Assembly (NCBI GenBank): GCA_037042915.1
Contig: CM073193.1
Location: forward strand, 2,046,001 to 2,110,000
DNA from: Auricularia sp. M13
Taxonomy: Eukaryota; Basidiomycota; Agaricomycetes; Auriculariales; Auriculariaceae
Reading direction: 5' to 3'
Length of the DNA: 64,000 nucleotides
Shown: piece by piece, positions 9,301 through 19,035 of the stretch
Layout of the letters: every line of letters begins with the position of its first letter
Numbering within the stretch: position 1 is the stretch's first letter
Made by a program: the position numbers and the translations under genes
Notes under the pieces: model-generated
Seen by the model: the letters and a program-made list of their open reading frames with translations, nothing else
What the model was told of the DNA's origin: nothing
The model's database searches: none

Positions 9301-12300
9301 CCCGTCGGATTTCAAGCTGATGCTGCGTAAGAAGTTTGCGCGCTCGACGCAGGGATCACGCGACGTACGGGAGTTCGCACGTGATCTCAAAGTCCTGTCG
9401 CGGCGCTTCCCAGACATCGGGGAGCGACAATTGATCCAGGTGCTGTTCGAAGGCGTCCACAGGTACATCAGATCGAAATGGTTTGATTACGGGTACAACA
9501 TAGACGAAAGCACCTTCGATCAACTCGTGTCAGCAGCAGAGCAGTTCGAAAAGGGCGAGCGAGCGCGTACCGGCGTTGAGCGAGCCTGGTACACGTCTGA
9601 TCGTATCAACGGTCGCGCGAATGGCGATCGCAGCGCATCGTGGAGACAACGGTCTGACGAGCGGGCACATCCCGATATCGACAACCCAAAAACAAGCACG
9701 CGCAATAAAACCTGGATCCGCAGCAATGCGGTAGGGTTTCAAACGAAGGGTCCGGCGCGAGGCAGGTTTCAGAACTCACGGGGTGGACACGGCGGAAGCC
9801 GCGGTGCGCGACCTGCTCAAGTGGATCGGCGCGACAACGGGAACCAACGCCCTCGGCAACCTGAACTGAGCCTGGAAGAACGGAATCGCCTCCAGGCTGA
9901 AGGGCGATGTTTCATCTGTAAAGAGAAGGATCATTTTAGCCGCAATTGCCCGATGCGTCAGATGGCGAAGCGACCATCCGGCATACGTGTGAATACAGCT
10001 CACCTTGTGCCGCCGGACATGGTGCAGGCCAAAAGCGTGCCGTTGCGTAGCGTCGAATTTGCCCGCGAAGATGATGGGTACGAGGCGGACGACGAGAGCA
10101 ACGCACTCCAACTGTCCGGAATGCGTTTGCTGATCGAGAATCCTGAGAACGAAGCAGAGTTAGCCTATTCGAAGGAGAGCGTCGTCAAGGAGGTACTTAT
10201 CGGCAAGTTCAAGGACTATTTCGGTCACCTGACTGCGACGGACGGCTCCGTGAAAATGCACGTCGATCGACGATTCAACGTTGATTTCCGCGCGAAGGAT
10301 GGCGCGTTCTTGGTCAATGACTGGGGCACCGGCGAGGCATACGCCGTGTACCGTGACGACTTCTTGACAGGCGACCTCAAGGTGTCCAAGATCTTAATGG
10401 ATCACATCCACCGCAACGCGAGTCGCGATGGAGGACCCTCGATCGCGAGCCTGCGGGCGATCAGCATCCCGAACGAGACTAATCCGGACCGCCAGCCCAG
10501 TCAAGCAATGGTCTACGTGAACGGCGAGTTCAAGCTCGTGTCCAGCGCAGAAGCACGTGAACTCGGGCTCCTTGAAACACGGTACGTGATCATGCGCGAC
10601 CGTGGGCGGACGGTCGTGCGCGATCTCCAAACGCGGATCGACTACCACGTGCCTCCTGAGATCGCCGCTGCTGGCCTGGACGTCGAAGCCGTGGTACGCA
10701 ACACAGAGATTGCGTATACTGTGGAACCGGTACGTGCATCAGCCTCTAATACTACGACATTTCCTGACCACCTTACCTTCAGCGGGATCGCGTGTCACGC
10801 GACTACCGTGAGTTCCTCGCGGCCAACAGGCCGTCAGGGAGCGGGTAATGGTGGGAGGACGAAGGCGCCGCCGTCAGACCCGCTCGAGCGCACATCGATG
10901 TGGGTAAAGACTGCGGGCCGGATGGTGCCCCGTCCGGTCGTAGTAGAAGCTTTTGTACGCGATCACCGTGTCCGTGTGCTAATAGACTCCGGTTCTCTCG
11001 CGGATTTCATGTCTACCACGCTGGTAGATCAGCTGAAATTGCCCATTACCGCGCTAGAAAAACCTATACCTGTACAGTTGGCCGTTAAAGGGTCGAGGTC
11101 AAGAATCAATGTGGAGGTAACAACTAACTTCCGTTATCAGACTATCAACTGTGAGAAAAGATTCGATATTGCGAACCTCGACAATTACGACGTGATCTTG
11201 GGCACGCCGTTCCTGTGGCAGCATGCAGTAATGCTCGGGCTTAATCCAACGCGCGTTGTGATTGGGAGCGATGAACCGCGTCCCATGAACGGGTCGGAGG
11301 TCTTCTCGTTGACCGTAGCAGCAGCTGCGATTAACGAAGAACGGCTGCACGATCTGCGTCAGCAACTAAAGCAGGAAGCCGCGGATCTGTGTAAGGATGC
11401 GTGGCTCACCGAGTTGCCTCCACTGAGAGAGATCAACCACTCGATCCCTCTAATCGACGAAAAGAAAATCTACCCGTGGCGGCCCTCGCGTTGCCCCGAG
11501 GCGATGAGACAATTATGGAATGAAAAGAAAAATGCGTACCTCGCGACCGGCCGGTGGAGGCTGGCGTCGGGAACCAGCTGTACGCCGCTTCTCATAATAC
11601 CCAAGCCGCCTAAAGGAGACGGTGTTCTCAGGATGAGAACGGTTGTCGATAAACGAGCACAAAACGAAAACACGTACAAAATTGCGACGCCGCTGCCGGA
11701 CATCGATACCATACTGAGGAATGTCGTGCGAAGGCCGTGGAGAAGCCTTATAGACGGCAAGGATGCCTATGAGCAGATACGTGTCGTCCCTGAACATGTC
11801 GGGCGCACGCTGTTCAACACCCCTGACGGAACGATGGAATCTTTAGTAATGCAGATCGGCGACTGCAACGGTTCAGCGACGTACCAAATGCTGATGAACC
11901 ACATTTTCTCAGAACACCTAGGCGTCTGGATGGACGTCTATCTCGACGACATTATAATTTATTCGCATACCCTGGAAGAACATCTTGAACACATCAGAAC
12001 TGTGTTCCGAATTCTGAGGGAAAACAAGTTTTACCTCAGTGCTGATAAAATGCAGCTCTTTGCCCGGGAGATTCAGATCCTCGGACATATAATAGACGAG
12101 GACGGGATCCGTATGGATCCCCACAAGGTGGACTCTATTGCTAAATGGAAGATACCTACAACTCGGGCGTTACTACAAAGCTTCCTGGGTGCAGTCGGGT
12201 TTCTCGCACCCGACTGCCCCGGGATCCGAGTCCCCATGGGGGTGCTGACGCCTCTCACCGGTGCACACCGACCCTGGAGGTGGGCGCGACGGAACAACGC

Positions 12301-12355
12301 GCCTTCGAAGAGATTAAAGAGATTGTCAGCAAACATCGCGATCAGCACCGCGTAG
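6353..12355 (+). CDS. Gag - protease - reverse transcriptase polyprotein (5' part of gag-pol)
   Basis: This 2,000-codon frame starts at ATG 6353. Residues 1-900 are low complexity, rich in S, P, A and T, with a G/P-rich tract at about 780-880 just before the capsid-like region. A retrotransposon Gag core follows at about 905-1080 (YDGRPDLDFFDQW...). A CCHC knuckle CX2CX4HX4C sits at residues 1186-1199. The protease has its LIDSGS active site at Asp1545. The reverse transcriptase spans about 1690-1960, with YLDD at 1863-1866. Gag and pol share one frame with no stop or frameshift between them. After about nucleotide 12283 the frame loses homology, because one G seems to be missing from a G run. 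Sense continues in the next frame, so this product would lack RNase H and integrase. Confidence 0.92.
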   Translation: MVFTRTGRKSHASDEDARVNPGSLPGGPVPTVHNRVLELRQVIDEAVKEVSPRKPGAGIFDRLDATLPVDRRGSWEGLMSPAKPAEQTYEGDGTLEHGYQLPPPDEPVSRVFSTPRRKSVDPRKRVMKKYADAVRNFEWPFARDKDTTATSVGDASFRTADPDSTTASVPKAAASQAAADAPASSAATTETTPGAIGATTPSQQPRTQTPSETVAAVSPPLSKSASIPLPASDDELPRIGNTGREDPGASAKVQPTVKFGAPTTSAGMKRTWQEVQEGDVVSIGDFIPVKTSSPKSNAPVQVPPITGPQAFPAWFSHYNSADNSVRFESWSEPELTNAQGKPEQKNDAGTTPQTAEIASRPPSRASQASSMPSLAATSETAVSSSALSSRGHAGQRTVPVSNQDASGSSSKSAPVVTGSAKPLVVNAYDEKLRKISESALDRYDDYGSDNALAYLCDVFPDNDIAINRQWLMYVREMRARGARMNPNTIADFAENRWPGSVNDPAALLHDAPMSYSDAARKSPSPRARPLPDPIGTGRPGKGKGVDPRERPSATPTPKSVRFSLQEDGPAATPQGRNSNSPVFKDNSGWFQSKPSQRDDAPLLQAKAAVLDASRSTGRPATPKPVSGIPVWGAGTRRAEPVLPKTDAAVQKGQAPRIDDAPVATPRARAAPPGGYYSQAGGLPGLGSGNAPSGSAFLGSGESSDDQDRTYYSISSLGKKKKEKKIKKVKVTSSAAATTDLTAQERAEPVKLGKTTPESFQRTTVTIDETHPERDVWDGVIPPSKPPAGPPGGNGGPPTTPPSGNPSSAPPGGSGDGDGPGSGGGGGGAPGGGGGPPGGNSGDGGDGSPPPPPPSPSPAGGSGPNPPPGGGGPNPPSGDPMLGRDSDSDDDEDELRARRKLASQMKLKQPRTYDGRPDLDFFDQWCYEVDWWKKMNGVRTAWAIPLMSSFLTDKASRWFMSNVVLTDETWTMRKFYDQLFDHCFPSDFKLMLRKKFARSTQGSRDVREFARDLKVLSRRFPDIGERQLIQVLFEGVHRYIRSKWFDYGYNIDESTFDQLVSAAEQFEKGERARTGVERAWYTSDRINGRANGDRSASWRQRSDERAHPDIDNPKTSTRNKTWIRSNAVGFQTKGPARGRFQNSRGGHGGSRGARPAQVDRRDNGNQRPRQPELSLEERNRLQAEGRCFICKEKDHFSRNCPMRQMAKRPSGIRVNTAHLVPPDMVQAKSVPLRSVEFAREDDGYEADDESNALQLSGMRLLIENPENEAELAYSKESVVKEVLIGKFKDYFGHLTATDGSVKMHVDRRFNVDFRAKDGAFLVNDWGTGEAYAVYRDDFLTGDLKVSKILMDHIHRNASRDGGPSIASLRAISIPNETNPDRQPSQAMVYVNGEFKLVSSAEARELGLLETRYVIMRDRGRTVVRDLQTRIDYHVPPEIAAAGLDVEAVVRNTEIAYTVEPVRASASNTTTFPDHLTFSGIACHATTVSSSRPTGRQGAGNGGRTKAPPSDPLERTSMWVKTAGRMVPRPVVVEAFVRDHRVRVLIDSGSLADFMSTTLVDQLKLPITALEKPIPVQLAVKGSRSRINVEVTTNFRYQTINCEKRFDIANLDNYDVILGTPFLWQHAVMLGLNPTRVVIGSDEPRPMNGSEVFSLTVAAAAINEERLHDLRQQLKQEAADLCKDAWLTELPPLREINHSIPLIDEKKIYPWRPSRCPEAMRQLWNEKKNAYLATGRWRLASGTSCTPLLIIPKPPKGDGVLRMRTVVDKRAQNENTYKIATPLPDIDTILRNVVRRPWRSLIDGKDAYEQIRVVPEHVGRTLFNTPDGTMESLVMQIGDCNGSATYQMLMNHIFSEHLGVWMDVYLDDIIIYSHTLEEHLEHIRTVFRILRENKFYLSADKMQLFAREIQILGHIIDEDGIRMDPHKVDSIAKWKIPTTRALLQSFLGAVGFLAPDCPGIRVPMGVLTPLTGAHRPWRWARRNNAPSKRLKRLSANIAISTA

Positions 12356-14424
12356 CGATCGACTACTCACCTGGGGCGCCGAAAATCAATCTCGTCACCG
12401 ATGCATGCCTAACCGGAGGCAGCGGATATATTTCGCAGGGCGAGGATCTCGCGACAGCCCAGGTTTGCGCTTTTTGGAGCGGGAAATTTAATTCGGCTCA
12501 GCAAAATTACCCAGTGCACGAATTAGAATTACTCGCCATAGTAGAATCCCTGAAGCGATTCAGGGGTATGCTTCATGGGGCGAAGTTCCGCATTTGCACG
12601 GACCATAAAGCCCTACAGTATTTCATGAGTCAAAAATCCTTGTCCTCTCGGCAAAGCCGGTGGCTGGACGTACTAAACGAGTTTGATTTTGAAGTTTTCT
12701 ATATCCCGGGCGAGACAAACAAATTTGCCGACGCCCTGTCGCGTCTGTACAGCGAGGATCGGCCGGGAACGGTTCGCGCGGATAGCGAGTATATCAAAGA
12801 AGAACTGGACGATGATGAGCACGCGATCGAGGCGAACTCGGCGCAGCTCACCTGGAGGGCGCAACCTAGGCTGTCCAAGCCGGTGCTGACGGGAAGCGAA
12901 GCATTGGCGAGCTGGGCAGCCAGCCTGACCCAGAGTGATGAAGAATCCCGCATACGGGGTGGTGCACGAGCAGAAGGCGGGGGATCACGGCGGTCAACGC
13001 GGCTAGCAGCCAAAACGGGACCTCCTGCTTGGGAAGCGCTCAAGGTCAGATCACGCCGCGCAGGAAGAGATCAAGCGGAGAGCGCACCTAGACCCCCTGC
13101 GGTCCGTTCGACGCTCAGTACGGCGATGGGCGGAAGAACGCTGCTCACTGGATCACCGACGTCCAGTGTCGGCGAGCACGCGCCCGAGCCCCAGGCCGGT
13201 CAGCCCGTTCACGCACGGCCGGGTAACGATTCGGGCGGGGGCGAGTATGTTCCTGATACGACGATAAACGGAAAGCCGTTGATCAGCAGATCGTCAACGT
13301 CCGGCGGTGGAGACTACGCACCCGATCTCGAAGGAAACGAGCGTGGGCAGGCGCAGCCAGATGACACGACTGATGGAAGAGCGCCAAGCGCCAGAACGAC
13401 GACGCCCAGCGCCGGCGAAAGTGGGCAGGGACGGCGTGGCGGAAATTCGACGGCCGTCCCTGGCGCCAGTGAGGCGGGTGTGCAAAATGCGGAGTTGGCC
13501 GATTCACCGCTCGAATACCCGTTCGCGGACGTTGGCACCGTTCTCAACGCCGCGTTTACCGACTTGAATATACCAACAGATTTCGGGCGGCTTTACAAAG
13601 ACGATAAATTCTTCAAACTGGTAATTGAAAACCCTAACGATTACCGCAACTTCCGTCTTGAACAAGGGATCATTTACCTGATCACTGATGAGGAGCGTTT
13701 AGTGTGCGTCCCTGAGGCGATACATCAGGGCCGTTCGATCAAGGAATTGATCATATCCCAGGCGCATTCAATCCTCGCGCACCTCAGCGCAGCAAAAACG
13801 CTGCAATACGTGAGGGGATCTTTCTGGTGGAGGGACATGCGCTCGGATATCGAGTCATATTGCCGCAGCTGCAGTATCTGCGCCCTGAACAGAACCAACA
13901 CGCAGCAACCTATCGGAAAACTCAAAACTCTGCCGGTACCGTCTAGGCCATGGGAGTCTATCGGAATCGATTTCGTCGGTCCGCTGCCCGATTCATTCAC
14001 GCGGCATGGACGCTTCGACATGCTGTGCGTTATAATCGATCACCTTTCCTCCATGGTGCATTTAGTACCGACTCAGACAACTTACAAGGCAACCGATATT
14101 GCCGAATTGATATTCGATCAGGTCTATAAGTTGCATGGACTGCCGGAGCAGATAGTAAGTGATCGAGATACTCTGTTCACTAGTATATTCTGGCGCAGAC
14201 TGCACGAGCTTATCGGCGTAGACTTGCGGATGTCATCGGCTTACCACCCGGAAATGGACGGCTCGACGGAGAGCGCCAATCGCACCATTGTTCAAATGTT
14301 GCGCACGTGCGCCCTGCAAGACCCCAGAATTGGGCCAAGAAGTTGCCGGCAATTGAATTTGCAATTAACTCGGCAACGTCTGAAACGACGGGATTCTCGC
14401 CGTTCTTTCTCAATTATGGCATGA
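12145..14424 (+). CDS. RNase H - integrase segment of pol (shifted frame)
   Basis: Only about 12283-14325 is genuine pol sequence; the earlier codons overlap the end of the reverse transcriptase in another frame. RNase H is recognised by LVTDACLTGG, HELELLAIVESLKRF and TDHKALQYF, ending in DALSRLY. A disordered spacer of about 210 residues (12770-13500) follows, with GGGEY/GGGDY..PD repeats. The integrase zinc region (HSILAH ... CRSCSIC) starts near 13760. The catalytic triad is Asp at 13969, Asp at 14161 and Glu at 14269, giving D,D35E spacing. Near 14325 a base is apparently missing from an A run, and sense passes to the next frame. Confidence 0.9.
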   Translation: MEDTYNSGVTTKLPGCSRVSRTRLPRDPSPHGGADASHRCTPTLEVGATEQRAFEEIKEIVSKHRDQHRVAIDYSPGAPKINLVTDACLTGGSGYISQGEDLATAQVCAFWSGKFNSAQQNYPVHELELLAIVESLKRFRGMLHGAKFRICTDHKALQYFMSQKSLSSRQSRWLDVLNEFDFEVFYIPGETNKFADALSRLYSEDRPGTVRADSEYIKEELDDDEHAIEANSAQLTWRAQPRLSKPVLTGSEALASWAASLTQSDEESRIRGGARAEGGGSRRSTRLAAKTGPPAWEALKVRSRRAGRDQAESAPRPPAVRSTLSTAMGGRTLLTGSPTSSVGEHAPEPQAGQPVHARPGNDSGGGEYVPDTTINGKPLISRSSTSGGGDYAPDLEGNERGQAQPDDTTDGRAPSARTTTPSAGESGQGRRGGNSTAVPGASEAGVQNAELADSPLEYPFADVGTVLNAAFTDLNIPTDFGRLYKDDKFFKLVIENPNDYRNFRLEQGIIYLITDEERLVCVPEAIHQGRSIKELIISQAHSILAHLSAAKTLQYVRGSFWWRDMRSDIESYCRSCSICALNRTNTQQPIGKLKTLPVPSRPWESIGIDFVGPLPDSFTRHGRFDMLCVIIDHLSSMVHLVPTQTTYKATDIAELIFDQVYKLHGLPEQIVSDRDTLFTSIFWRRLHELIGVDLRMSSAYHPEMDGSTESANRTIVQMLRTCALQDPRIGPRSCRQLNLQLTRQRLKRRDSRRSFSIMA

Positions 14425-15074
14425 TCCCCAGGGCAATGAAGTGGAGCGCGACGTCGCCGTACCCCGGGGTAATGAAGTTTGCACAATTGATGAAGGAGGC
14501 TATTCTGCAAGCACACGATTGCATTATCGAGGCGCGCGTGCGCCAGACACGTCAAGCCAATAAGCATCGTCGAAATACTACGTTCGGGGCGGGAGACTGG
14601 GTTTACTTGTCGACGAAGAATCTCAGTATACCCAAGAGCTCGTCCCGGAAGCTTGCACCTCGGTTCATCGGGCCGTTTAAGGTCACGAGGTCCATCGTGC
14701 CGGATGCAACGTTCGAACTGGACCTGCCTCAGGACATGCTGGCGCGCGGCATCAACAACGCGTTCCACGCTTCTTTGCTGCGACCACATGTCCCCAATGA
14801 AGACAAACGATTCCCGGGCCGAATGACCGTTCAGGTCACTGGCTTTGGTGAAGCCGCAAATGAATGGCGGGTAGTGGAAATAATCAATCACTACGGAAAA
14901 GGCCGGGAACTGCTGTTCGAAGTAAGATGGAACACAGGACATATTACCTGGGAAAGAATACGAGAAGTGAAGCATTTAGCTGCACTAGAGGCTTATCTTC
15001 AAGCTATGGGAGTGGAGAAGGCACGAGACCTTCCCACTGGCCGGGGAAAACCCGCAACGGAGGTCCAGACCTGA
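14307..15074 (+). CDS. integrase C terminus and chromodomain (shifted frame)
   Basis: Genuine pol sequence begins near 14325 with KKLPAIEFAINSA, the tail of the integrase core. The integrase C-terminal region follows (DWVYLSTKNL, RFIGPFKV). The last part, about 14860-15000, reads EWRVVEIINHYGKGRELLFE and then VRWNTGHITWE, a chromodomain-like fold with aromatic residues. This is the feature that marks chromoviruses and is thought to guide integration into particular chromatin. The frame ends at 15074. The listed start is only the open-frame limit; translation would depend on the upstream frame. Confidence 0.85.
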   Translation: MRPARPQNWAKKLPAIEFAINSATSETTGFSPFFLNYGMIPRAMKWSATSPYPGVMKFAQLMKEAILQAHDCIIEARVRQTRQANKHRRNTTFGAGDWVYLSTKNLSIPKSSSRKLAPRFIGPFKVTRSIVPDATFELDLPQDMLARGINNAFHASLLRPHVPNEDKRFPGRMTVQVTGFGEAANEWRVVEIINHYGKGRELLFEVRWNTGHITWERIREVKHLAALEAYLQAMGVEKARDLPTGRGKPATEVQT

Positions 15075-15238
15075 AATGCAGCATGTGCGATCGTGCTTCT
15101 TCGCGGTATCTGAATAGATGCCGCTGCTATCGATGGGTAGGCGAGTCAGAAATGGCTCCTCGTGACTCGCCAAATGACTGTGCAGGGCGGCGAGAGCACG
15201 GCGAATCAAGGAGAGTGGTACGGAGGGCGCACTTGTTT

Positions 15239-15251
15239 AAAAAGGGGAGGA
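15239..15251 (+). promoter_or_regulatory. internal polypurine run after pol
   Basis: AAAAAGGGGAGGA is a 13-base purine run 81 bp upstream of the ORF3 start. The sequence right before the 3' LTR has only a short GGAGGG (16532-16537). The internal run could serve as an extra plus-strand primer site, as in some retroelements, or be chance. Confidence 0.3.
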
Positions 15252-15331
15252 CAGCTCCCGCCAACGATTCCCCAGCTTCTCTAGCTAAACAAGTAACATC
15301 AGCAGCTTGTTACTCGCGCCTATCTCTCGAG

Positions 15332-16512
15332 ATGAACACCAGCAACGCCAACGCCAACAGTGGCCGCCCGGTCGACCCGCGACTTCGCCACATGGAGCGC
15401 GCGCCAGTTTCCCAGGTGAGAGACGGCAGCCGTCACCTCGTAGTAGGATGGGCGACCGAATCGCGCGCTGACCCAGATGTAGATGGTGCCCAACGACCGG
15501 GAGCCTATTCGCAACCCGTACGGTCCGCCGCCGTCACGCTTGTCCACTGAGTCCGTCTATACGGGATCCCCGCCCAGCTATGGACATGGCGGTAATGGTC
15601 GTGACGACGACCGCGCGTACGGGTCATACTCATATTTGGCCCTGCACTCACACGACGGCGCTGGCGTCATTTATCCGACGCGTTCGACTACCGCTCCGCC
15701 AGCGCCTACCGTCGACGTCGATCGAATATCAGCCAATGTGTCCGACGCCCTAGGGAGGAAGCTGACGCCCGTCGTACAGAACGCGTGTCAGCAATCCGGG
15801 GCGGCGGTAAAGGTCGCAAACGACACTCGCGACCTGGTCGACGCCTATGACAAACGACTCGCTTCGTTCGCCAAGAATGCACTGCCCAAGGCCGAGGAAA
15901 GGCGCCTTGACGCGATTGAGAACCTCATCAAGAAGCGCGCCTCTCGGAAAGACGTAGAGGAAGCCACGGGAGCCGCAGTGCGCACCGAGATTGCCCAACT
16001 CACCATCGCAACCCCTGATACCCTCGCACCTCGGGTCCGTATCCGAGATTGCGTATCAGAGCTTAATCTGACCAGCCATTTATCTTGCATCACAGGTTCG
16101 CGCTGAAGTATCGCTCCTCGTGACTCCCCTCGAGGAAAGGCTTTCCCGTGTCGGGGAGTCGATTGACGCGATCCGCGACGAGCTACAGTTCTACAGCTCG
16201 TTGTCGACTCTCGGGTTCACCATGCTCGAGGCGGCCGTTCAACGTCTTCCCGTCTCAACGCGCAAGAAGATTGACCGCACGCCAAAGTTGATCGACGCCG
16301 CTCGGGCAGCCGCCGCACCGTACAAGCGTAAGGCTGCCCAAGTTGCCGACAAATCTCCCACACCGGCCTCGCCGGATTACGACCCGCTGTTCCTCCCGGA
16401 GGATTCGCCGTTAACGAACCTCGGCGAGTTGGATCCCGCGGCCGATCTGGGGACGGCCGTCGCGGAACCCGGAGAGATAGTGGAAAACCGCGAGGACGCG
16501 AGCGGCAACTAG
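15332..16512 (+). CDS. ORF3: extra spliced gene downstream of pol, unknown function
   Basis: Three exons fit with matching phase and good splice sites: 15332-15415, 15483-16034 and 16096-16512. Intron 1 (67 bp) has donor GTGAGA, branch GCTGAC and acceptor TGTAG. Intron 2 (61 bp) has donor GTCCGT, branch-like CTGAC and acceptor ATCACAG. The product would be 350 residues. Its N terminus (about 1-110) is disordered and rich in P, S, G and Y. The middle and C-terminal half (about 110-270) is charged and strongly helical, probably coiled coil; an acidic tail follows. I see no signal peptide, membrane span, zinc knuckle or enzyme motif, so it does not look like an envelope. It lies inside the element, between the pol stop and the 3' LTR. 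Function unknown. Confidence 0.65.
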
Positions 16513-16541
16513 AAGCCGCTATACCGACTTCGGAGGGCGTA

Positions 16542-17154
16542 TGTAACACCCACTCGCGTCCGCGCTGTCCCGTTCTCATTGATTCCAGTCCTCATAACAA
16601 TCAAGACAACACTCAACCCGGACTGCGCGCGGCTCGCGTCTGCTATCGACGGGTCTTATGCATCTTTTTACTTTTGTACTGGGATCTTGGGAAATAGTGG
16701 TAATAAAAGGGAATTAGAACATTGCTCGGGATTCGAACCCGAGACCGGTCAGAGCAAGATCCGGCACTCTACCAACTGAGCCAAGCTGCCATCTGGTAGA
16801 TGCGGATCAAGCTCGGCCCAGTTCTGTCGCGCCGTCCCGGCCTGTCCTCGTGGGCGGAGGTCGACTCACCGCCAAGGTCACATCCCCGAGTCATCTTTGC
16901 CTGACTCGGGAAATGACTTAGGAACCGACTCACAGACCTGAGTATTATGACTCAATTAGTAGTTTAAATACGGATAGAATCATGTACTATAATCTTCAGT
17001 CTTCCTAACACGGAGTGATATCCCATTCAGTCTTACTGTGTGATCTCACCCTTGGAAGCTCCTCAAGTGTCTAAAGGCCCAAGCCATAGGTGCGTCTGAA
17101 TTATATTTTGGACTAGATAGATTCACACGCCGCCCATGGCGGCTTGGCCTTACA
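16542..17154 (+). repeat. 3' LTR, 613 bp
   Basis: This is the intact LTR, starting TGTAACACC and ending CCTTACA. It matches the 5' LTR except for one base and the absence of the MITE, and it supplies the clean empty site (one TA) for the MITE in the other LTR. Confidence 0.96.
16705..16792 (-). other. antisense tRNA-like sequence with Pol III boxes (3' LTR copy)
   Basis: This is the same tRNA-like segment in the 3' LTR: A box at 16772-16783, B box at 16728-16740 and terminator at 16705-16708, all on the minus strand. From here a Pol III transcript would run antisense to the end of ORF3 only if it read past the terminator. Confidence 0.8.
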
Positions 17155-17159
17155 CGCGG

Positions 17160-18873
17160 TCTCGGTTGTTGATAGAGCATAGTAGACGTTGAGTCTGGAT
17201 ATTCCCGCTACCTTGGTAGTGGGTCTTAGCCCTGCAACACCAGCGAATCCGCACTATTTAATTATTGATAGTAAACTGCCACTTTTGATGAACTTCCCCT
17301 TTTATGGTAACTTCCGCCGGAGCGTTCGGCTTGAGCAACTGCGCATCTGCCGGGTTCCTCTTGGCACGCTCGGTGTTCGTGTTCTTGTCTTCAAAGCCGT
17401 CTGCACCTGGCACCCTGGGCGTCGCGCAGGAAATACGGGGCGATGCTTCGCAGCCCACATGCTTCTCACCCTCGGGAAACCCCTCAGGAGACTGCATTAA
17501 CTTGCCTTTGCCACACTAAGACTTTCTGCTCCCTGCTGTGTACATCTGGATCGCAAACTTGTGTTGCCGCTCTCGCAACACATCGTCCATCTGCAGACGA
17601 CTTTTGTCCTGCACGTCCGCTACAGGATCGATGCGAGGTACCGCCATCGACATGCACCCGCTCCCCATTCCCCGCTTCCGCTCCTGCAAAGGAGCGCATT
17701 CCCGCAGGCGATCTCCGTCCTTTATGTTTTATGACACAATTTGAGTCCCGCCAAACGTCCGCATGAGACCATTGTCGGGATACACACGATCTTCATTTCA
17801 TATCGCGCTTCCCAGAGCCGATTTATGGACCTGCAGGCCTCGGAATGCATTCTATAGCTTATCTTTGGTGTTCTTCAGCTTTTTGAATGTCTCATCTCAA
17901 GGACTATTCGCTCGTCCACATGCCTCTCATGGCGTGCGGCGTCGGTCTTGAACACACCGGCGCAAACACATTGCCCATGTAGAATAATGGACGACGGGCA
18001 CTCTCCTCGCATCTCAGCAGTTCCGCCTAGGATGCAATTTTGTATCCCTCTTTCTGCAGTCCAATCCCACATAACATATCACAACACATTTCCAGAGGGC
18101 TCAAAGAGGGCTGACCTCGAGTGGTGAGTTTCCCATCCACTGCAGTGTGTTTATATGCATATGCCTCTGGCCGCACCAAACCGCCTGAGCTGCAGAGAAC
18201 GCTCGGGTTTGCTCCAGGGAACTCTGCAGGCACTCCGGTATGCCTCGCACCCCCTACAACAACTCCGAGCCCATCCCATTTGACCACAGATTGTGTGCAT
18301 TGTGTTGCTGCAACAAATCGCAAGTCTCAGCAATGTCAGCATGCTTGGTACATCTGGGAGACAGAAGATTAAGATTTCACATGGCTTGTGAACACTGGAC
18401 TATGTAAAATCTGATCATGGGGATCATGGAACAAGGTAGCGGCGCAAATGACGAGGTGGGAACCATCCTCGCATGAGCGCTGCTACCGGCGGCGTACTGC
18501 CCAAAGAATAGCAGGTTTATGAGCACATGAACACAACCATGTACTGACTGCATAAGGTAGCGGGGTTTGCCCGCGAGGGCCCTTGGGGCGTTATTTGATA
18601 CAGATAGACAGGGTATTCGGTAGTTAAGAACGGTGCAAGTGTGAGAATGATGTCGTCAGGTAGCCTAGATAAACTGCTACGCTAGTAAGGCTATGTTCAG
18701 GGACGATGCAGTATTCCTACCTCATGATCCGTTTGTGTAACAGCTGAGCTTCACGAGCGACTCTCGCTCTGCGCTGCAACGTCGAGGATGATGGCAACTT
18801 GGCACGGCACCGGGTGTATCCGGCGCCCTACCATTTTCGTATTTACGTCCGATTTTATCTTCACGCGATCATG
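17160..18873. other. right flank of the retrotransposon, no gene recognised
   Basis: The first ~120 bp on the minus strand continue the broken F-box-like frame across the empty site. Beyond that are short open frames on both strands (for example minus 17258-17497 and 17484-17699) that could be exons of a degraded gene, but none carries a motif I recognise. From 18874 the sequence is the 3' flank of RPAC1. Confidence 0.4.
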
Positions 18874-19035
18874 ATCAAGCACTTTGAACACTGGTGATTC
18901 TTCAAAGATTGTTTGCTGCAGAACACGAAAACGCGACCGACGAGTCGCCTGTGCCACGAGTCTACTCAAAGCGCAGACAATATTATCAATACATACTGTA
19001 CTTTAGCAGGCATCCTCTACAGAACAGTCTGCGTG

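Larger units (their letters stand above)
4739..17154 (+). mobile_element. full-length Ty3/gypsy chromovirus LTR retrotransposon
   Basis: The element starts TGTAACACC and ends CCTTACA, flanked by the 5 bp duplication CGCGG (4734-4738 and 17155-17159). Domain order is gag with CCHC knuckle, aspartic protease, reverse transcriptase, RNase H, integrase, chromodomain: the Metaviridae order, with a chromovirus-type C terminus. The LTRs differ at one aligned base (A5832 versus G16856) once the nested MITE is removed, so the insertion is recent. Oddities are a very long disordered Gag N terminus, a disordered spacer between RNase H and integrase, two frame breaks in pol, an extra spliceable gene after pol, and no TGG-type primer site right after the 5' LTR. 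Confidence 0.95.

Noticed and set aside
18027-18323. Minus-strand exons between the retrotransposon and RPAC1
   Set aside because: Frames of 60-100 codons could be linked by possible introns, but the joined products show no family pattern and several choices fit equally well.
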